Shown: positions 1 through 7,492 of the stretch, in pieces
How positions within the stretch are numbered: the first letter of the stretch is position 1
How the letters are laid out: the number at the start of each line of letters is the position of its first letter
Assembly: GCA_023957995.1 (NCBI GenBank)
Contig: JAMLGK010000001.1
Location: forward strand, 186,001 to 250,000
Reading direction: 5' to 3'
Source of the DNA: Microthrixaceae bacterium
GTDB taxonomy: Bacteria > Actinomycetota > Acidimicrobiia > Acidimicrobiales > Microtrichaceae
DNA length: 64,000 bases
Notes under the pieces: model-generated
Told to the model about the DNA's origin: nothing
Seen by the model: only the letters and a program-made list of their open reading frames with translations
Database searches by the model: none
Made by a program: the position numbers and the translations under genes

Positions 1-242
1 CGCGCTACATCGAGATGGATCCGGGCATCGCTGACGCCGAGGACAGCGGTCTGGCCGACGAGCTACGAGCAGCTGACTGGGTGATCCTCTCGAATGCCTG
101 GGCGGACTGGTCAGAACCCAACGACTCATCCGATTCGCGATCACAGGAACCCAACGAGGTGATCGACGAGGACTTCTGCGAGGTGCTGGCAACACCCACC
201 TTCGAGTTGTGGGGTCGCTGCGACGTGCTCGAGGGTCGCTGA
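1..242 (+). CDS. C-terminal end of a membrane-associated protein (cut by left edge)
   Basis: An open frame enters from the left edge (first whole codon at base 3) and ends with TGA at 240-242, so only about 79 residues of the C-terminus are visible. It is acidic and reads RYIEMDPGIAD, then ADWVIL, then EPN...FCE and ELWGRC. I recall similar tails (an MDPG motif followed by an acidic, Trp-rich soluble segment) at the end of multi-pass actinobacterial envelope proteins, but the diagnostic part lies outside the window. The neighbouring envelope glycosyltransferase and acyltransferase fit that idea. Function not assigned. Confidence 0.6.
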   Translation, partial: RYIEMDPGIADAEDSGLADELRAADWVILSNAWADWSEPNDSSDSRSQEPNEVIDEDFCEVLATPTFELWGRCDVLEGR

Positions 243-300
243 GCAGGCTCCCGAACCCGGCGACCGGGAACGCGGCCACAAGCAACACGGCCGCTCGCAG

Positions 301-369
301 AGCGGCCAAACGCAGCGCTGCCACTCCCAGAGCGGCCAAACGCAGCGCTGCCACTCCCAGAGCGGCCAC
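301..369. repeat. Direct tandem repeat, 30-bp unit, 2.3 copies
   Basis: A 30-base unit beginning AGCGGCCAAACGCAGCGCTG occurs exactly at 301-330 and 331-360, followed by the first nine bases of a third copy at 361-369. A partial match (GCAGAGCGGCC) also precedes it. It lies in the gap between the two convergent genes. Identical copies suggest recent slippage; no coding role is evident. Confidence 0.9.
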
Positions 370-381
370 CGGTAGCTGTCG

Positions 382-427
382 GTCAGTCGAACCTCACTGT
401 CAGTCGAACCGCGCTGTCAGTCGAACC
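382..427. repeat. Short 17-bp-period repeat (GTCAGTCGAACC x3) running into a stop codon
   Basis: GTCAGTCGAACC occurs at 382-393, 399-410 and 416-427, at a 17-base period. The third copy contains the last codons and TGA stop (417-419) of the minus-strand PEP-mutase-like gene. The other two copies lie just beyond it, as if the gene's 3' end had been duplicated twice. Confidence 0.85.
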
Positions 428-1211
428 GGCCGGTGCGCAGGATTCCTTCGACCAGCGACCGGGCGTGCGCGACCTGCGAATTCGCCAGGGAGGATCCGAG
501 GCTGACCCGCCGAACGCCCACCTCCGTGAGCTCCTCGAAGGTCGGCGCCGACGCCCCCACCAGGGCCAGGACGTTGACCGGGCCACCGGCGCCATCGACC
601 ACCTCGACCACGGTGGGGAGGTCCCAGGTGCCGGGGGCGTAGAGGCAATGGGCTCCGACCGAAGCGAAGGCGCGGAGCCGTTCGAGTGTTTCGTCCATGC
701 CGCCGGGGTGTTCATAGAGGAGGCACTCGGTGCGACCGGTGACGGTGAAGGTCACATCCAGCGCCTCCGCGGCCTCGACCGCGGCCGCTATGCGTTCGGT
801 GGCCCGGGCGACGCTGTAGAAACCGATGTCGGGGTCACCCGACCAGTCCTCGATGCCCGCGCCGACGGCGCCCGTCTCGGCGAGCCTTCTGATGCAGTGC
901 GCGACCTCTTCGGGTTCGTGGCCGTAGCCGTTCTCGGCGTCGACGTTGACCGGAAGCTCGGTTCCGGCACATATCAGCGCGGTGTGCTCGGCGTGTTCCT
1001 CGAGGCTGACCTTGCCCGCTGCATCGTGACGTCCGAGGGTCGCCGCGTGGGCCGCGCTGGAGGTGGCGATCGCCCGGACACCGGTGTCGCCGAGCGCCCG
1101 GGCGGTGGCCGCATCGACCACATTGGCCATCAGAAATGTGCCCATGTCGTGCAGTTCGCGGAAGCGCTTTCCCCGCAGTTGCTGGGCAGTCGGGTCGTCG
1201 GCGTCGTCCAT
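417..1211 (-). CDS. Isocitrate lyase / PEP mutase superfamily protein
   Basis: A 264-aa protein of the ICL/PEP-mutase TIM-barrel superfamily, whose members cleave or form C-C or P-C bonds on 2-oxo or carboxylate substrates with Mg2+. The visible signature is VNVDAENGYG at residues 88-97, where Asp91 and Glu93 would bind Mg2+. A later GIEDWSGD segment and the SLGSSLA segment near the C-terminus also fit. The KKCGH loop of true isocitrate lyase is absent, so this is closer to the carboxyvinyl-carboxyphosphonate phosphorylmutase-like branch of unknown substrate. The ATG at 1211 is supported by a -10 element exactly six bases upstream. It is divergent from the glycosyltransferase at 1273. Confidence 0.85.
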   Translation of the reverse strand: MDDADDPTAQQLRGKRFRELHDMGTFLMANVVDAATARALGDTGVRAIATSSAAHAATLGRHDAAGKVSLEEHAEHTALICAGTELPVNVDAENGYGHEPEEVAHCIRRLAETGAVGAGIEDWSGDPDIGFYSVARATERIAAAVEAAEALDVTFTVTGRTECLLYEHPGGMDETLERLRAFASVGAHCLYAPGTWDLPTVVEVVDGAGGPVNVLALVGASAPTFEELTEVGVRRVSLGSSLANSQVAHARSLVEGILRTGRFD

Positions 1212-1217
1212 GGCGCG

Positions 1218-1223
1218 AACCTA
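1218..1223 (-). promoter_or_regulatory. -10 element, leaderless promoter of the PEP-mutase-like gene
   Basis: On the minus strand TAGGTT is followed by six bases and then the ATG at 1211, the spacing expected when transcription starts at the A of the start codon. There is no Shine-Dalgarno sequence. Confidence 0.5.
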
Positions 1224-1260
1224 GCTCCGGGGGGTCTACTGGTCGCGGCGAAGCGGCTTG

Positions 1261-1266
1261 TACTCT
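1261..1266 (+). promoter_or_regulatory. -10 element, leaderless promoter of the polyprenyl-phosphate sugar transferase
   Basis: TACTCT is followed by six bases (GGCCCG) and the ATG at 1273. It supports 1273, not the TTG at 1258, as the start and predicts a leaderless mRNA. Confidence 0.5.
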
Positions 1267-1272
1267 GGCCCG

Positions 1273-2097
1273 ATGTCCAGGGTCCTGGTCGTACCGACCT
1301 ACCAGGAAGCGGAGAACGTCGAACGGCTGATTCGAGCCGTGCGTGAGACCGCGCCCGAACTCTCGATCCTGATCGTCGACGACAACAGCCCAGACGGCAC
1401 CGGGGAGCTGGCCGAGAAGGTGGGCATCGAACTGGGCCGGGTGGAGGTGCTGCACCGGGCGGGCAAGGCGGGCCTCGGCGCTGCGTACCGCCACGGGTTC
1501 CGCCACGCCCTCGATGGTGGCCACGACGTGATCGTGCAGATGGATGCCGACATGTCCCACGATCCCGCGGTACTTCCCACGTTGCTGGCAGCCATCGACG
1601 ACGGCGCCGATGTGGCGGTGGGGTCGCGCTATGTGCCCGGCGGCTCGGTGCCCAACTGGACGCTGTTCCGCCGCACCCTGTCGCACTGGGGCAACAGCTA
1701 CGCCCGCTGGATGCTCAAGCTGCGCATGAACGATGCGACCACGGCATTTCGCGCCTACCGCCGTGAGGTGCTCGAGCGGATCGACATCGACGGGACCACC
1801 GCCAACGGCTACCTGTTCCAGATCGAGACCGCATTCCGTCTGTCGATGGCAGGCGTGAGCGTCGCGGAGATCCCGATCACATTCGTGGACCGTGTGGCCG
1901 GTGCGTCGAAGATGGCTGTCGGACGCACCATGGTCGAAACCGAACTACGAGTGACCTGGTGGGGGCTGTCCCTGCGCGCTCCGGGTCTCAGCAACCGGTT
2001 CCGCGGCACCGGAGCCGGGCGCTTCCTGCACTCCAAGGTGCGTCCGAGCGGAATTCCGATGCCTGCGGAACACTCCGAACCGCCGCTAGATGACTGA
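1273..2097 (+). CDS. Polyprenol-phosphate mannosyltransferase-like family 2 glycosyltransferase
   Basis: A 274-aa GT-A fold enzyme resembling polyprenol monophosphomannose synthase (DPM1/Ppm1 catalytic domain). It would transfer a sugar from an NDP donor to a lipid phosphate at the cytoplasmic membrane face for envelope glycan or protein glycosylation. Visible motifs are the N-terminal VVPTYQEAEN, VDDNSPDGT at about residues 35-43, and the metal-binding QMDADMSHDP. The C-terminal region has no membrane segments, so it is the soluble single-domain type. I chose the ATG at 1273 because of the -10 element six bases upstream. Its end overlaps the next gene by eight bases, so the two are translationally coupled. 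The sugar (mannose or glucose) is not certain. Confidence 0.87.
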   Translation: MSRVLVVPTYQEAENVERLIRAVRETAPELSILIVDDNSPDGTGELAEKVGIELGRVEVLHRAGKAGLGAAYRHGFRHALDGGHDVIVQMDADMSHDPAVLPTLLAAIDDGADVAVGSRYVPGGSVPNWTLFRRTLSHWGNSYARWMLKLRMNDATTAFRAYRREVLERIDIDGTTANGYLFQIETAFRLSMAGVSVAEIPITFVDRVAGASKMAVGRTMVETELRVTWWGLSLRAPGLSNRFRGTGAGRFLHSKVRPSGIPMPAEHSEPPLDD

Positions 2098-5011
2098 GGA
2101 CCCTCCGGACGGCGCTTCACAACCGGTGGTGCGTCGGAACCGACGAAACGGTGGATCCGACGCGCTGGGCTACGAACCGTCGCTGGACGGCCTGCGCGCG
2201 GTCGCGGTGGTTGCGGTGCTGTTCTTCCACGCGCGTTTCTCGTGGATCCCCGGTGGATTCCTCGGCGTTTCGACGTTCTTCACCCTCTCGGGGTTCCTGA
2301 TCACGTCTCTCATGATCAAGGAGTGGCGTCGCACCGGATCGGTCAGCCTGCGCGGGTTCTTCTCGCGGCGGTTCCGGCGGCTGCTCCCGGCGTCGTGGTT
2401 CACCCTCGCTCTGGTGGTGGCGATGGGAGCGGTGGGGATCTGGGTGTCCGAGCAGTTGCGGAGCCTGCGTGGTGACGTGCCATGGGCGCTGGTGGAACTG
2501 ATCAACTGGCACTTCATCGCCCAGGGCCGTGACTACGGTGCACAGTTCGCAGCCCCCTCACCGCTGGAGCACTACTGGTCCCTGGCGATCGAGCAGCAGT
2601 TCTACCTGCTGTTGCCGCTGGTGGTGCTGGGACTGCTCGGGTGGTCCCAGCGTCGGGCGCTGGCGCGCGGCGGCGCCTCGGCGGGCCCCTCGAAGACCCC
2701 CCTGCGCCCGCTGGTGGTGGTGCTGGTGATCGCCACGATCATCTCGTGGTACCTCAACTGGCGCTTCGCCAGGACCTCGGTGGCCCGCAGCTACTTCGGT
2801 ACCGACACCCGCCTCGCAGAGCTCGGGGTGGGCGCCCTCCTGGCCTGCGTGGGCCTACAGCGACTGCGCTCCGGTTCGTCGCTCAGACGGCTCGTGTTGG
2901 CCACCCTGGGCCTCGTAGGCCTCGTCGCCAGCGGTGTTCTCTGGTACACCGCAACCGTCGGATCGGCCTGGCTCTATCCGTGGGGGCTGATGGCCACCGC
3001 AGCGGCCAGCGCGGCGATGATCGCCGGGGCGCTCAACTCAGGGATCCTCACGTGGTTCCTCGAACTCGCCCCCGTGGTGGCGCTCGGACGGATCAGCTAC
3101 GGGGTCTACCTGTTGCACTGGCCGATCTTCTTGTGGCTCACCCCGACGCGGGTGGGCTGGAGCCAGTGGCCGTTGTTCGGCCTGCGGATGGCGGTGACCC
3201 TGCTCGGAGCGGTCCTCATGTTCCGGCTGCTCGAGACACCGGTGCGCACCGGGCCCAACACGGTCTCCCGGGTGGCAGCCCGAATGGCCGCCCCCGCAGC
3301 GGTGGTGATCCTGCTGGCCACCTTCCTGGTGACCGCGGACCTGCCCCAGGCATCGGAGTTGGCCTCGGCCAGTGACCGCTCGACAACCACGACCGCTCCA
3401 CCTGCACCGGTTCGGGTGCTGGTCGTGGGCGACGAACTGGCTCAGCAGTGGACCCCGCTCGGAACCACCGCCAGCGGGGAGACCGAATCCGGCGAGCCCG
3501 ATTCCCCGGGGGTGACGACCACCGTGACCGTGCCCGAGACCGGTGCGCCCCTCGAGGTGACCGTGGCTGCGGCTCCCAACTGCGGGGTGGCCCTGGGTGG
3601 CTACGTGAAGCTCGCCAGCGGCGAGCTCGAACGCGACACCGACCGCTGCGGCCCGGTGAAGGACGCCTGGGAGTCAGCGCTCGTCGCAAGCCGCCCCGAC
3701 GTGGTCCTCGTGTGGTCGGGTCTGCGCGATGTTGCGGACCGTCGACTCGGACCCGAGACACCGTGGGAGACCCCCGGCTCACCCGAACTCGATGACTTCC
3801 TGTCGACCGAGGTGCGCGAGCTCGTCGATCGACTCTCCGCCGATGGGGCAGCGGTGGTGCTCGGAAGCACTCCCTACATGCGCAACACGACACCGGCGCC
3901 CACACCGATGGCCCCGGTGGTGCCGCCGGACCCCGTTCGCGGTGAGCTCTCCCGGCAGGCCTGGGAGGACGCACGGGTCGGCATCCCGCCGGCGGGTTAC
4001 GCGGAGAACGACGACGCCAGGATCGACCGCTGGAACGAGCTGATCGATGCTGCCGCGGCCGCCACCGGCACCCAGGTGATCGACCTGGCCGATGCGATGG
4101 CCGCCTGGCCCGGCGGCCAGTTCGACCCCGACAGACGCGCCGCGGACGGTGTGGGGCTGACCGAGCTGGGCATCGCCGAGCTGGCCGAGGAGGTGGCGCT
4201 GACCCTCGAGGAGGCCAAGCCTCCGACGCAGCGCGCGGATCCCACCGCCGAGGTCGCGGCCGAGGCCCCATTGCCCCCTGCACCGGCGCTGACACCGCGC
4301 AACACCGTTGCGCCGGGTGGTACGGCCGACGTGTTGGTGGTCGGCGACTCGGTGGCGTTCAACATCGGATACGGGCTCGACGAATGGTCCGATGAGGCCG
4401 GTGGCGTGCGCGTCCAGCCCGCGGGACAGCTGGGTTGCCCGATAGCCAGAGGTGGCCAGTTCAGGTTCCTGCGCAACATCGAGACCTTCGAGGACCGCTG
4501 CGACTGGTCCGAGATGTTCGGTGACTGGATAGACAGCAACGACCCCGAGGTGGTGGTGCTGGTCTCGGGTATCTGGGAGGTCGTGGACCGCCGACTGCAG
4601 GGCGACGACAGGTTCCGCCGGATCGGGGAACCCCTGGTCGACCGCTACATCCTCTCGGAGTTCCTCTCGGCCATCGACACCCTGGCGGCTCGGGGTGCCA
4701 ACGTGGTGGTGCTCACCTACCCGCACTTCGAAGCCGGTCGCGATCAGGGCTACTCGGACCTGCCCGAATCCGATCCCGCACGGGTGGACCGGCTCAACGA
4801 ACTGCTCGCCGAGGCGGTTTCGATGCGACCGGGAGTCGCCACGCTGGTGGACTTCCAGGACTGGCTGGCTGCACAACCCGGCGGAGAGCTGGATCCACTC
4901 AAGCGCGAGGACGGCCTGCACTTCCGCGACGAATACGCACCGACCATCGGAGCCTGGTTGGGCCCCCAGTTGGTGGACCTGGCCCGCACCGGAGTGCCGG
5001 CGCCGGGCTGA
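2090..5011 (+). CDS. Acyltransferase-3 membrane protein fused to two SGNH domains (first one degenerate)
   Basis: A 973-aa protein. Residues 25-430 are an acyltransferase-3 (OafA/YrhL) domain with about ten membrane segments and the active-site His47 in LFFHARF, expected to O-acetylate envelope glycans. Two SGNH-hydrolase-like domains follow. The second (about 745-970) has GDS with Ser754 and a C-terminal D941-x-x-H944, so it looks catalytic. The first (about 440-715) has GDE (Glu449) where the serine should be and D686-G-V-G689 where the histidine should be, so both nucleophile and base are lost. Ordinary OafA-type fusions carry one SGNH domain, which makes this protein unusually long. It is coupled to the preceding glycosyltransferase. 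Confidence 0.88.
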   Translation: MTEDPPDGASQPVVRRNRRNGGSDALGYEPSLDGLRAVAVVAVLFFHARFSWIPGGFLGVSTFFTLSGFLITSLMIKEWRRTGSVSLRGFFSRRFRRLLPASWFTLALVVAMGAVGIWVSEQLRSLRGDVPWALVELINWHFIAQGRDYGAQFAAPSPLEHYWSLAIEQQFYLLLPLVVLGLLGWSQRRALARGGASAGPSKTPLRPLVVVLVIATIISWYLNWRFARTSVARSYFGTDTRLAELGVGALLACVGLQRLRSGSSLRRLVLATLGLVGLVASGVLWYTATVGSAWLYPWGLMATAAASAAMIAGALNSGILTWFLELAPVVALGRISYGVYLLHWPIFLWLTPTRVGWSQWPLFGLRMAVTLLGAVLMFRLLETPVRTGPNTVSRVAARMAAPAAVVILLATFLVTADLPQASELASASDRSTTTTAPPAPVRVLVVGDELAQQWTPLGTTASGETESGEPDSPGVTTTVTVPETGAPLEVTVAAAPNCGVALGGYVKLASGELERDTDRCGPVKDAWESALVASRPDVVLVWSGLRDVADRRLGPETPWETPGSPELDDFLSTEVRELVDRLSADGAAVVLGSTPYMRNTTPAPTPMAPVVPPDPVRGELSRQAWEDARVGIPPAGYAENDDARIDRWNELIDAAAAATGTQVIDLADAMAAWPGGQFDPDRRAADGVGLTELGIAELAEEVALTLEEAKPPTQRADPTAEVAAEAPLPPAPALTPRNTVAPGGTADVLVVGDSVAFNIGYGLDEWSDEAGGVRVQPAGQLGCPIARGGQFRFLRNIETFEDRCDWSEMFGDWIDSNDPEVVVLVSGIWEVVDRRLQGDDRFRRIGEPLVDRYILSEFLSAIDTLAARGANVVVLTYPHFEAGRDQGYSDLPESDPARVDRLNELLAEAVSMRPGVATLVDFQDWLAAQPGGELDPLKREDGLHFRDEYAPTIGAWLGPQLVDLARTGVPAPG

Positions 5012-5064
5012 CCCGCTCCAGACTCCCGGGACAGACACCCGGGGCTCCCTGGCGGGGTTCAGCA

Positions 5065-5082
5065 GGCCCGCATCAGCGGGCC
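5065..5082. terminator. Hairpin between convergent genes
   Basis: A seven-base perfect stem (GGCCCGC / GCGGGCC) with loop ATCA lies between the convergent acyltransferase and flavoprotein genes. It overlaps the stop codon of the latter (5073-5075). There is no T-tract, so its terminator role is tentative. Confidence 0.4.
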
Positions 5083-6647
5083 GGGACCACCGGAGCGTCG
5101 CGGCCGCTGCCGCCCGAGCCCTCCGCGGTGCCGACCCATGCCTCGGGCGACGAATCGGTCTCGTGGTAGTCGGCCTCGACGTTCACCGACCAGATGTCGT
5201 GCGAGGTGCCCTCGGTGATGTTCTGGACCGTCAGCATCGCGGTGAGCATCGAATGGTCCTGGTTGTTGTACTTGTGCATCCCGTTTCGTCCCACGGGATG
5301 CACGTTGGGCACCGCCTCGGTGAGCCAGTCCCGCAGCACCCTCACCTTGGCCTGGTAGCCCTCGTCGTAGACGGGATAGGCCTTGGGCATCCGCACCACG
5401 TACCCGGCCTCGACCGTGGCCGGGTCGGTCAGCCCGAGGACGCCGAGCTCCTGCTTGGCCTGCTCGATCAGATCGGCGTCGTCCTTGGTCCACATGCCGT
5501 CGCCCTCGAACACGAAGTACTCGAGGCCCAGGCACGCCCGGCCGTCCTTGACCATGTAGGGGGACCATTGACCGAAGTTCTGGATGCGCCCCACCTGTAC
5601 GTCGGGGGAGTGGATGTAGATCCAGTTGTCGGGGAAGCCGTCCTTCTCGGGCACCACCAGCGCCACGGTGAGGAAGTCCCTGAAGCGGAGCCCCTCGGCG
5701 GCACGGGTGACCTCGGGCGGAGCTGGTGGGTCGAGCACCTTCACCAGGGTCGCGAACGGCATCGAGGAGACCACCTCATCGGCGGGGTACTCGGTGACCA
5801 CGCCGTCGGAGTCCTCGGCCACCACCGTGGTGGCACCGGCGTCGCCACGGCGCACCGCGGTGACCTTCTGGTGGAAGTGGACCTCGGAACCCTCGGCCTC
5901 GACCAGTTCGGTGCAGCGCTGCCACATCATCCCGGGGCCGTACTTGGGGTACTGGAACTCCTCGATGAGGCTGGTGACCTGCTTGCCGCTGCCACGGGAT
6001 CCGAACAGTCGGGCCCTCACAGGCTCCCAGACCGCGTGGAACAGCGACATCCCCTTGATCCGCTGGGCCCCGAAGTCCGCGGAGAGCTCCGATGGAGAGA
6101 TGCCCCAGACCTTCTCGTTGTAGGTCTTGAAGAAGTGCTCGTAGAGGCGGCGGCCGTAGTCGGCCACCACGTAGCCCTCGAGTGTGGACTGGTCCTTGGG
6201 CGGGCGGACCTTCGCCCACAGGTAGGACAGGACACAGCGAACGGCCTCGATGAAGCCCAGGTTCTTGAGGGCGTTCATGGGCCGGATGGGGTAGTCGTAG
6301 TACTTGCCCTGGTAGTAGATCCGGCTCATGCGCGGACGGGTCAGGAACTCGTCGTCATCGAGGATCTGGTGCCACAACTCCTCGACGGGCTTCACCTTGG
6401 TGAAGAAGCGGTGGCCGCCGATGTCGAACTTCCAGCCCTCGCGCTCCGCTGTCTGGGAGATGCCGCCGACGACGTCGGTGGCCTCGAGGATGGTGCTGGT
6501 GCGGCCGACCCTGGCGAGTTGGTAGGCCGCGGTGAGACCGGCCGGGCCGGCTCCGATCACGACGACCTCGCCCGGGTCGACGGGGGACTTCTCGGCACCT
6601 CGGCTGCCCGCGGTGGCAGCATCGGGACTTTTGGGGGACTCAGACAT
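5073..6647 (-). CDS. FAD-dependent amine-oxidase / UDP-galactopyranose-mutase-like flavoprotein
   Basis: A 524-aa flavoprotein. A dinucleotide-binding motif IGAGPAGLTA at about residues 31-40 sits behind a low-complexity N-terminal tail. GGISQT and FDIGGHRFFT follow, then VWGISPSEL, all typical of the protoporphyrinogen-oxidase/UDP-galactopyranose-mutase-like group. These enzymes oxidise or isomerise substrates with bound FAD. Lying beside a polyprenyl-phosphate sugar transferase and an O-acyltransferase, it probably acts on a nucleotide sugar or a lipid-linked envelope precursor, but the substrate is not determined. The C-terminal 20 residues are Gly/Ser-rich and likely disordered. The ATG at 6647 has no convincing ribosome site. 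Confidence 0.8.
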   Translation of the reverse strand: MSESPKSPDAATAGSRGAEKSPVDPGEVVVIGAGPAGLTAAYQLARVGRTSTILEATDVVGGISQTAEREGWKFDIGGHRFFTKVKPVEELWHQILDDDEFLTRPRMSRIYYQGKYYDYPIRPMNALKNLGFIEAVRCVLSYLWAKVRPPKDQSTLEGYVVADYGRRLYEHFFKTYNEKVWGISPSELSADFGAQRIKGMSLFHAVWEPVRARLFGSRGSGKQVTSLIEEFQYPKYGPGMMWQRCTELVEAEGSEVHFHQKVTAVRRGDAGATTVVAEDSDGVVTEYPADEVVSSMPFATLVKVLDPPAPPEVTRAAEGLRFRDFLTVALVVPEKDGFPDNWIYIHSPDVQVGRIQNFGQWSPYMVKDGRACLGLEYFVFEGDGMWTKDDADLIEQAKQELGVLGLTDPATVEAGYVVRMPKAYPVYDEGYQAKVRVLRDWLTEAVPNVHPVGRNGMHKYNNQDHSMLTAMLTVQNITEGTSHDIWSVNVEADYHETDSSPEAWVGTAEGSGGSGRDAPVVPAR

Positions 6648-6751
6648 CAGTACTCACAGACGGTCACCTGTAAGCGGCAACCACGGGTCGGGAGGTCATC
6701 GCCACGATACTCCTTGGCGGGGTCCCGGCCGTAGACCCGTGGGCTGTCGGG

Positions 6752-6777
6752 GCTCCGCCCAGGTTCCCGAGCGGAGC
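6752..6777. terminator. Terminator-like hairpin downstream of the 80-aa minus-strand gene
   Basis: GCTCCGC (6752-6758) pairs perfectly with GCGGAGC (6771-6777) across a 12-base loop. It begins 11 bases after the stop codon of the minus-strand gene ending at 6788. Confidence 0.4.
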
Positions 6778-6787
6778 ACCCCGCGGG

Positions 6788-7030
6788 TCAGCCCAACGGG
6801 TCCTCACGGCGCACCGCCAGGATGTGGTCGGTACGGAAGCTCGCCATGCGCACCGACCAGCAATCCACCGTCTGGCGGCCCTCGGTGCGGAAGAACGTCG
6901 TCATCGACTGTTCCTGTTGGTACGCGTCCGCACCGAAGACCCGTTCCTCGGATCCGTCTCGCAACGTCACCTGGAAAGCCACCGGTGCGTTGACGTGGTT
7001 GCGGCTGGGGCTGGGTGTGATCGTTGTCAT
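6788..7030 (-). CDS. Small conserved-looking hypothetical protein
   Basis: An 80-aa soluble protein starting MTTITPSPSR. It contains a beta-rich stretch (VAFQVTLRDG), a central YQQEQSMTTFFR and a C-terminal TDHILAVRREDP. I do not recognise a family. The ATG at 7030 is chosen because a TATGTT -10 element lies exactly six bases upstream and because upstream in-frame sequence has no protein-like character. A hairpin follows the stop codon, so it looks like a monocistronic gene. Confidence 0.6.
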   Translation of the reverse strand: MTTITPSPSRNHVNAPVAFQVTLRDGSEERVFGADAYQQEQSMTTFFRTEGRQTVDCWSVRMASFRTDHILAVRREDPLG

Positions 7031-7036
7031 GGGTCG

Positions 7037-7042
7037 AACATA
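7037..7042 (-). promoter_or_regulatory. -10 element, leaderless promoter of the 80-aa gene
   Basis: The minus strand reads TATGTT, six bases (CGACCC), then the ATG at 7030. Confidence 0.5.
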
Positions 7043-7242
7043 TGACGACCTGCCTGTTGGCATCCAGAGCCAAAACCCTGTGGATTTCGCCCCCCTGGCT
7101 GTCAGAGCCCTGTTCACGAAGTGGGGGATGCGGCGCCGGGCGCCAGCGGCGGACACCCCCGGTGCAGCAGGTCGGCGGGCGAGGCTCTGGGAGTGAGGTC
7201 GCATCGCACACGGCCATCGCAGCGTGGAGCAGACTCGCGGAC

Positions 7243-7470
7243 GTGGATGAAACCGGCGCCTCCGATGATCACGCACCTGTGGAGAACCAACCCCTCGAGT
7301 TCGAGTGCCCGCGTTGTCGCGACGCGACCACCCAGATGTTCTACGGACCATGTGAGCTGTGTCGCAGCGTTCTGCGCGCCACGGTCACCGGCGAGGCCCA
7401 CGAGGTCGAGGTGGGTACCTACGAACCGAAGATGAACGTCACCCCCAACGCGGTGGCGCTGAAGGACTGA
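7243..7470 (+). CDS. Small zinc-ribbon protein
   Basis: A 75-aa protein with one zinc ribbon: FECPRC at residues 20-25 and CELC at 37-40, giving a CxxC-x11-CxxC pattern. A beta-rich tail contains VGTYEPKMNVTPNAVALK. Zinc ribbons of this size usually bind nucleic acid or a protein partner; nothing here says which. The GTG at 7243 is the only sensible in-frame start downstream of the divergent gene. It converges on the acyl-CoA synthetase with 22 bases between stops. Confidence 0.65.
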   Translation: MDETGASDDHAPVENQPLEFECPRCRDATTQMFYGPCELCRSVLRATVTGEAHEVEVGTYEPKMNVTPNAVALKD

Positions 7471-7492
7471 GCGCCAACGACGCGTCCGGCGA

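Noticed and set aside
301..427. Possible CRISPR array
   Set aside because: Units are directly adjacent without spacers, only two copies, and no cas genes are present.
2090..5011. Frameshift or fusion error in the 973-aa acyltransferase
   Set aside because: The frame is continuous, both SGNH regions align in the same frame, and codon use is uniform.
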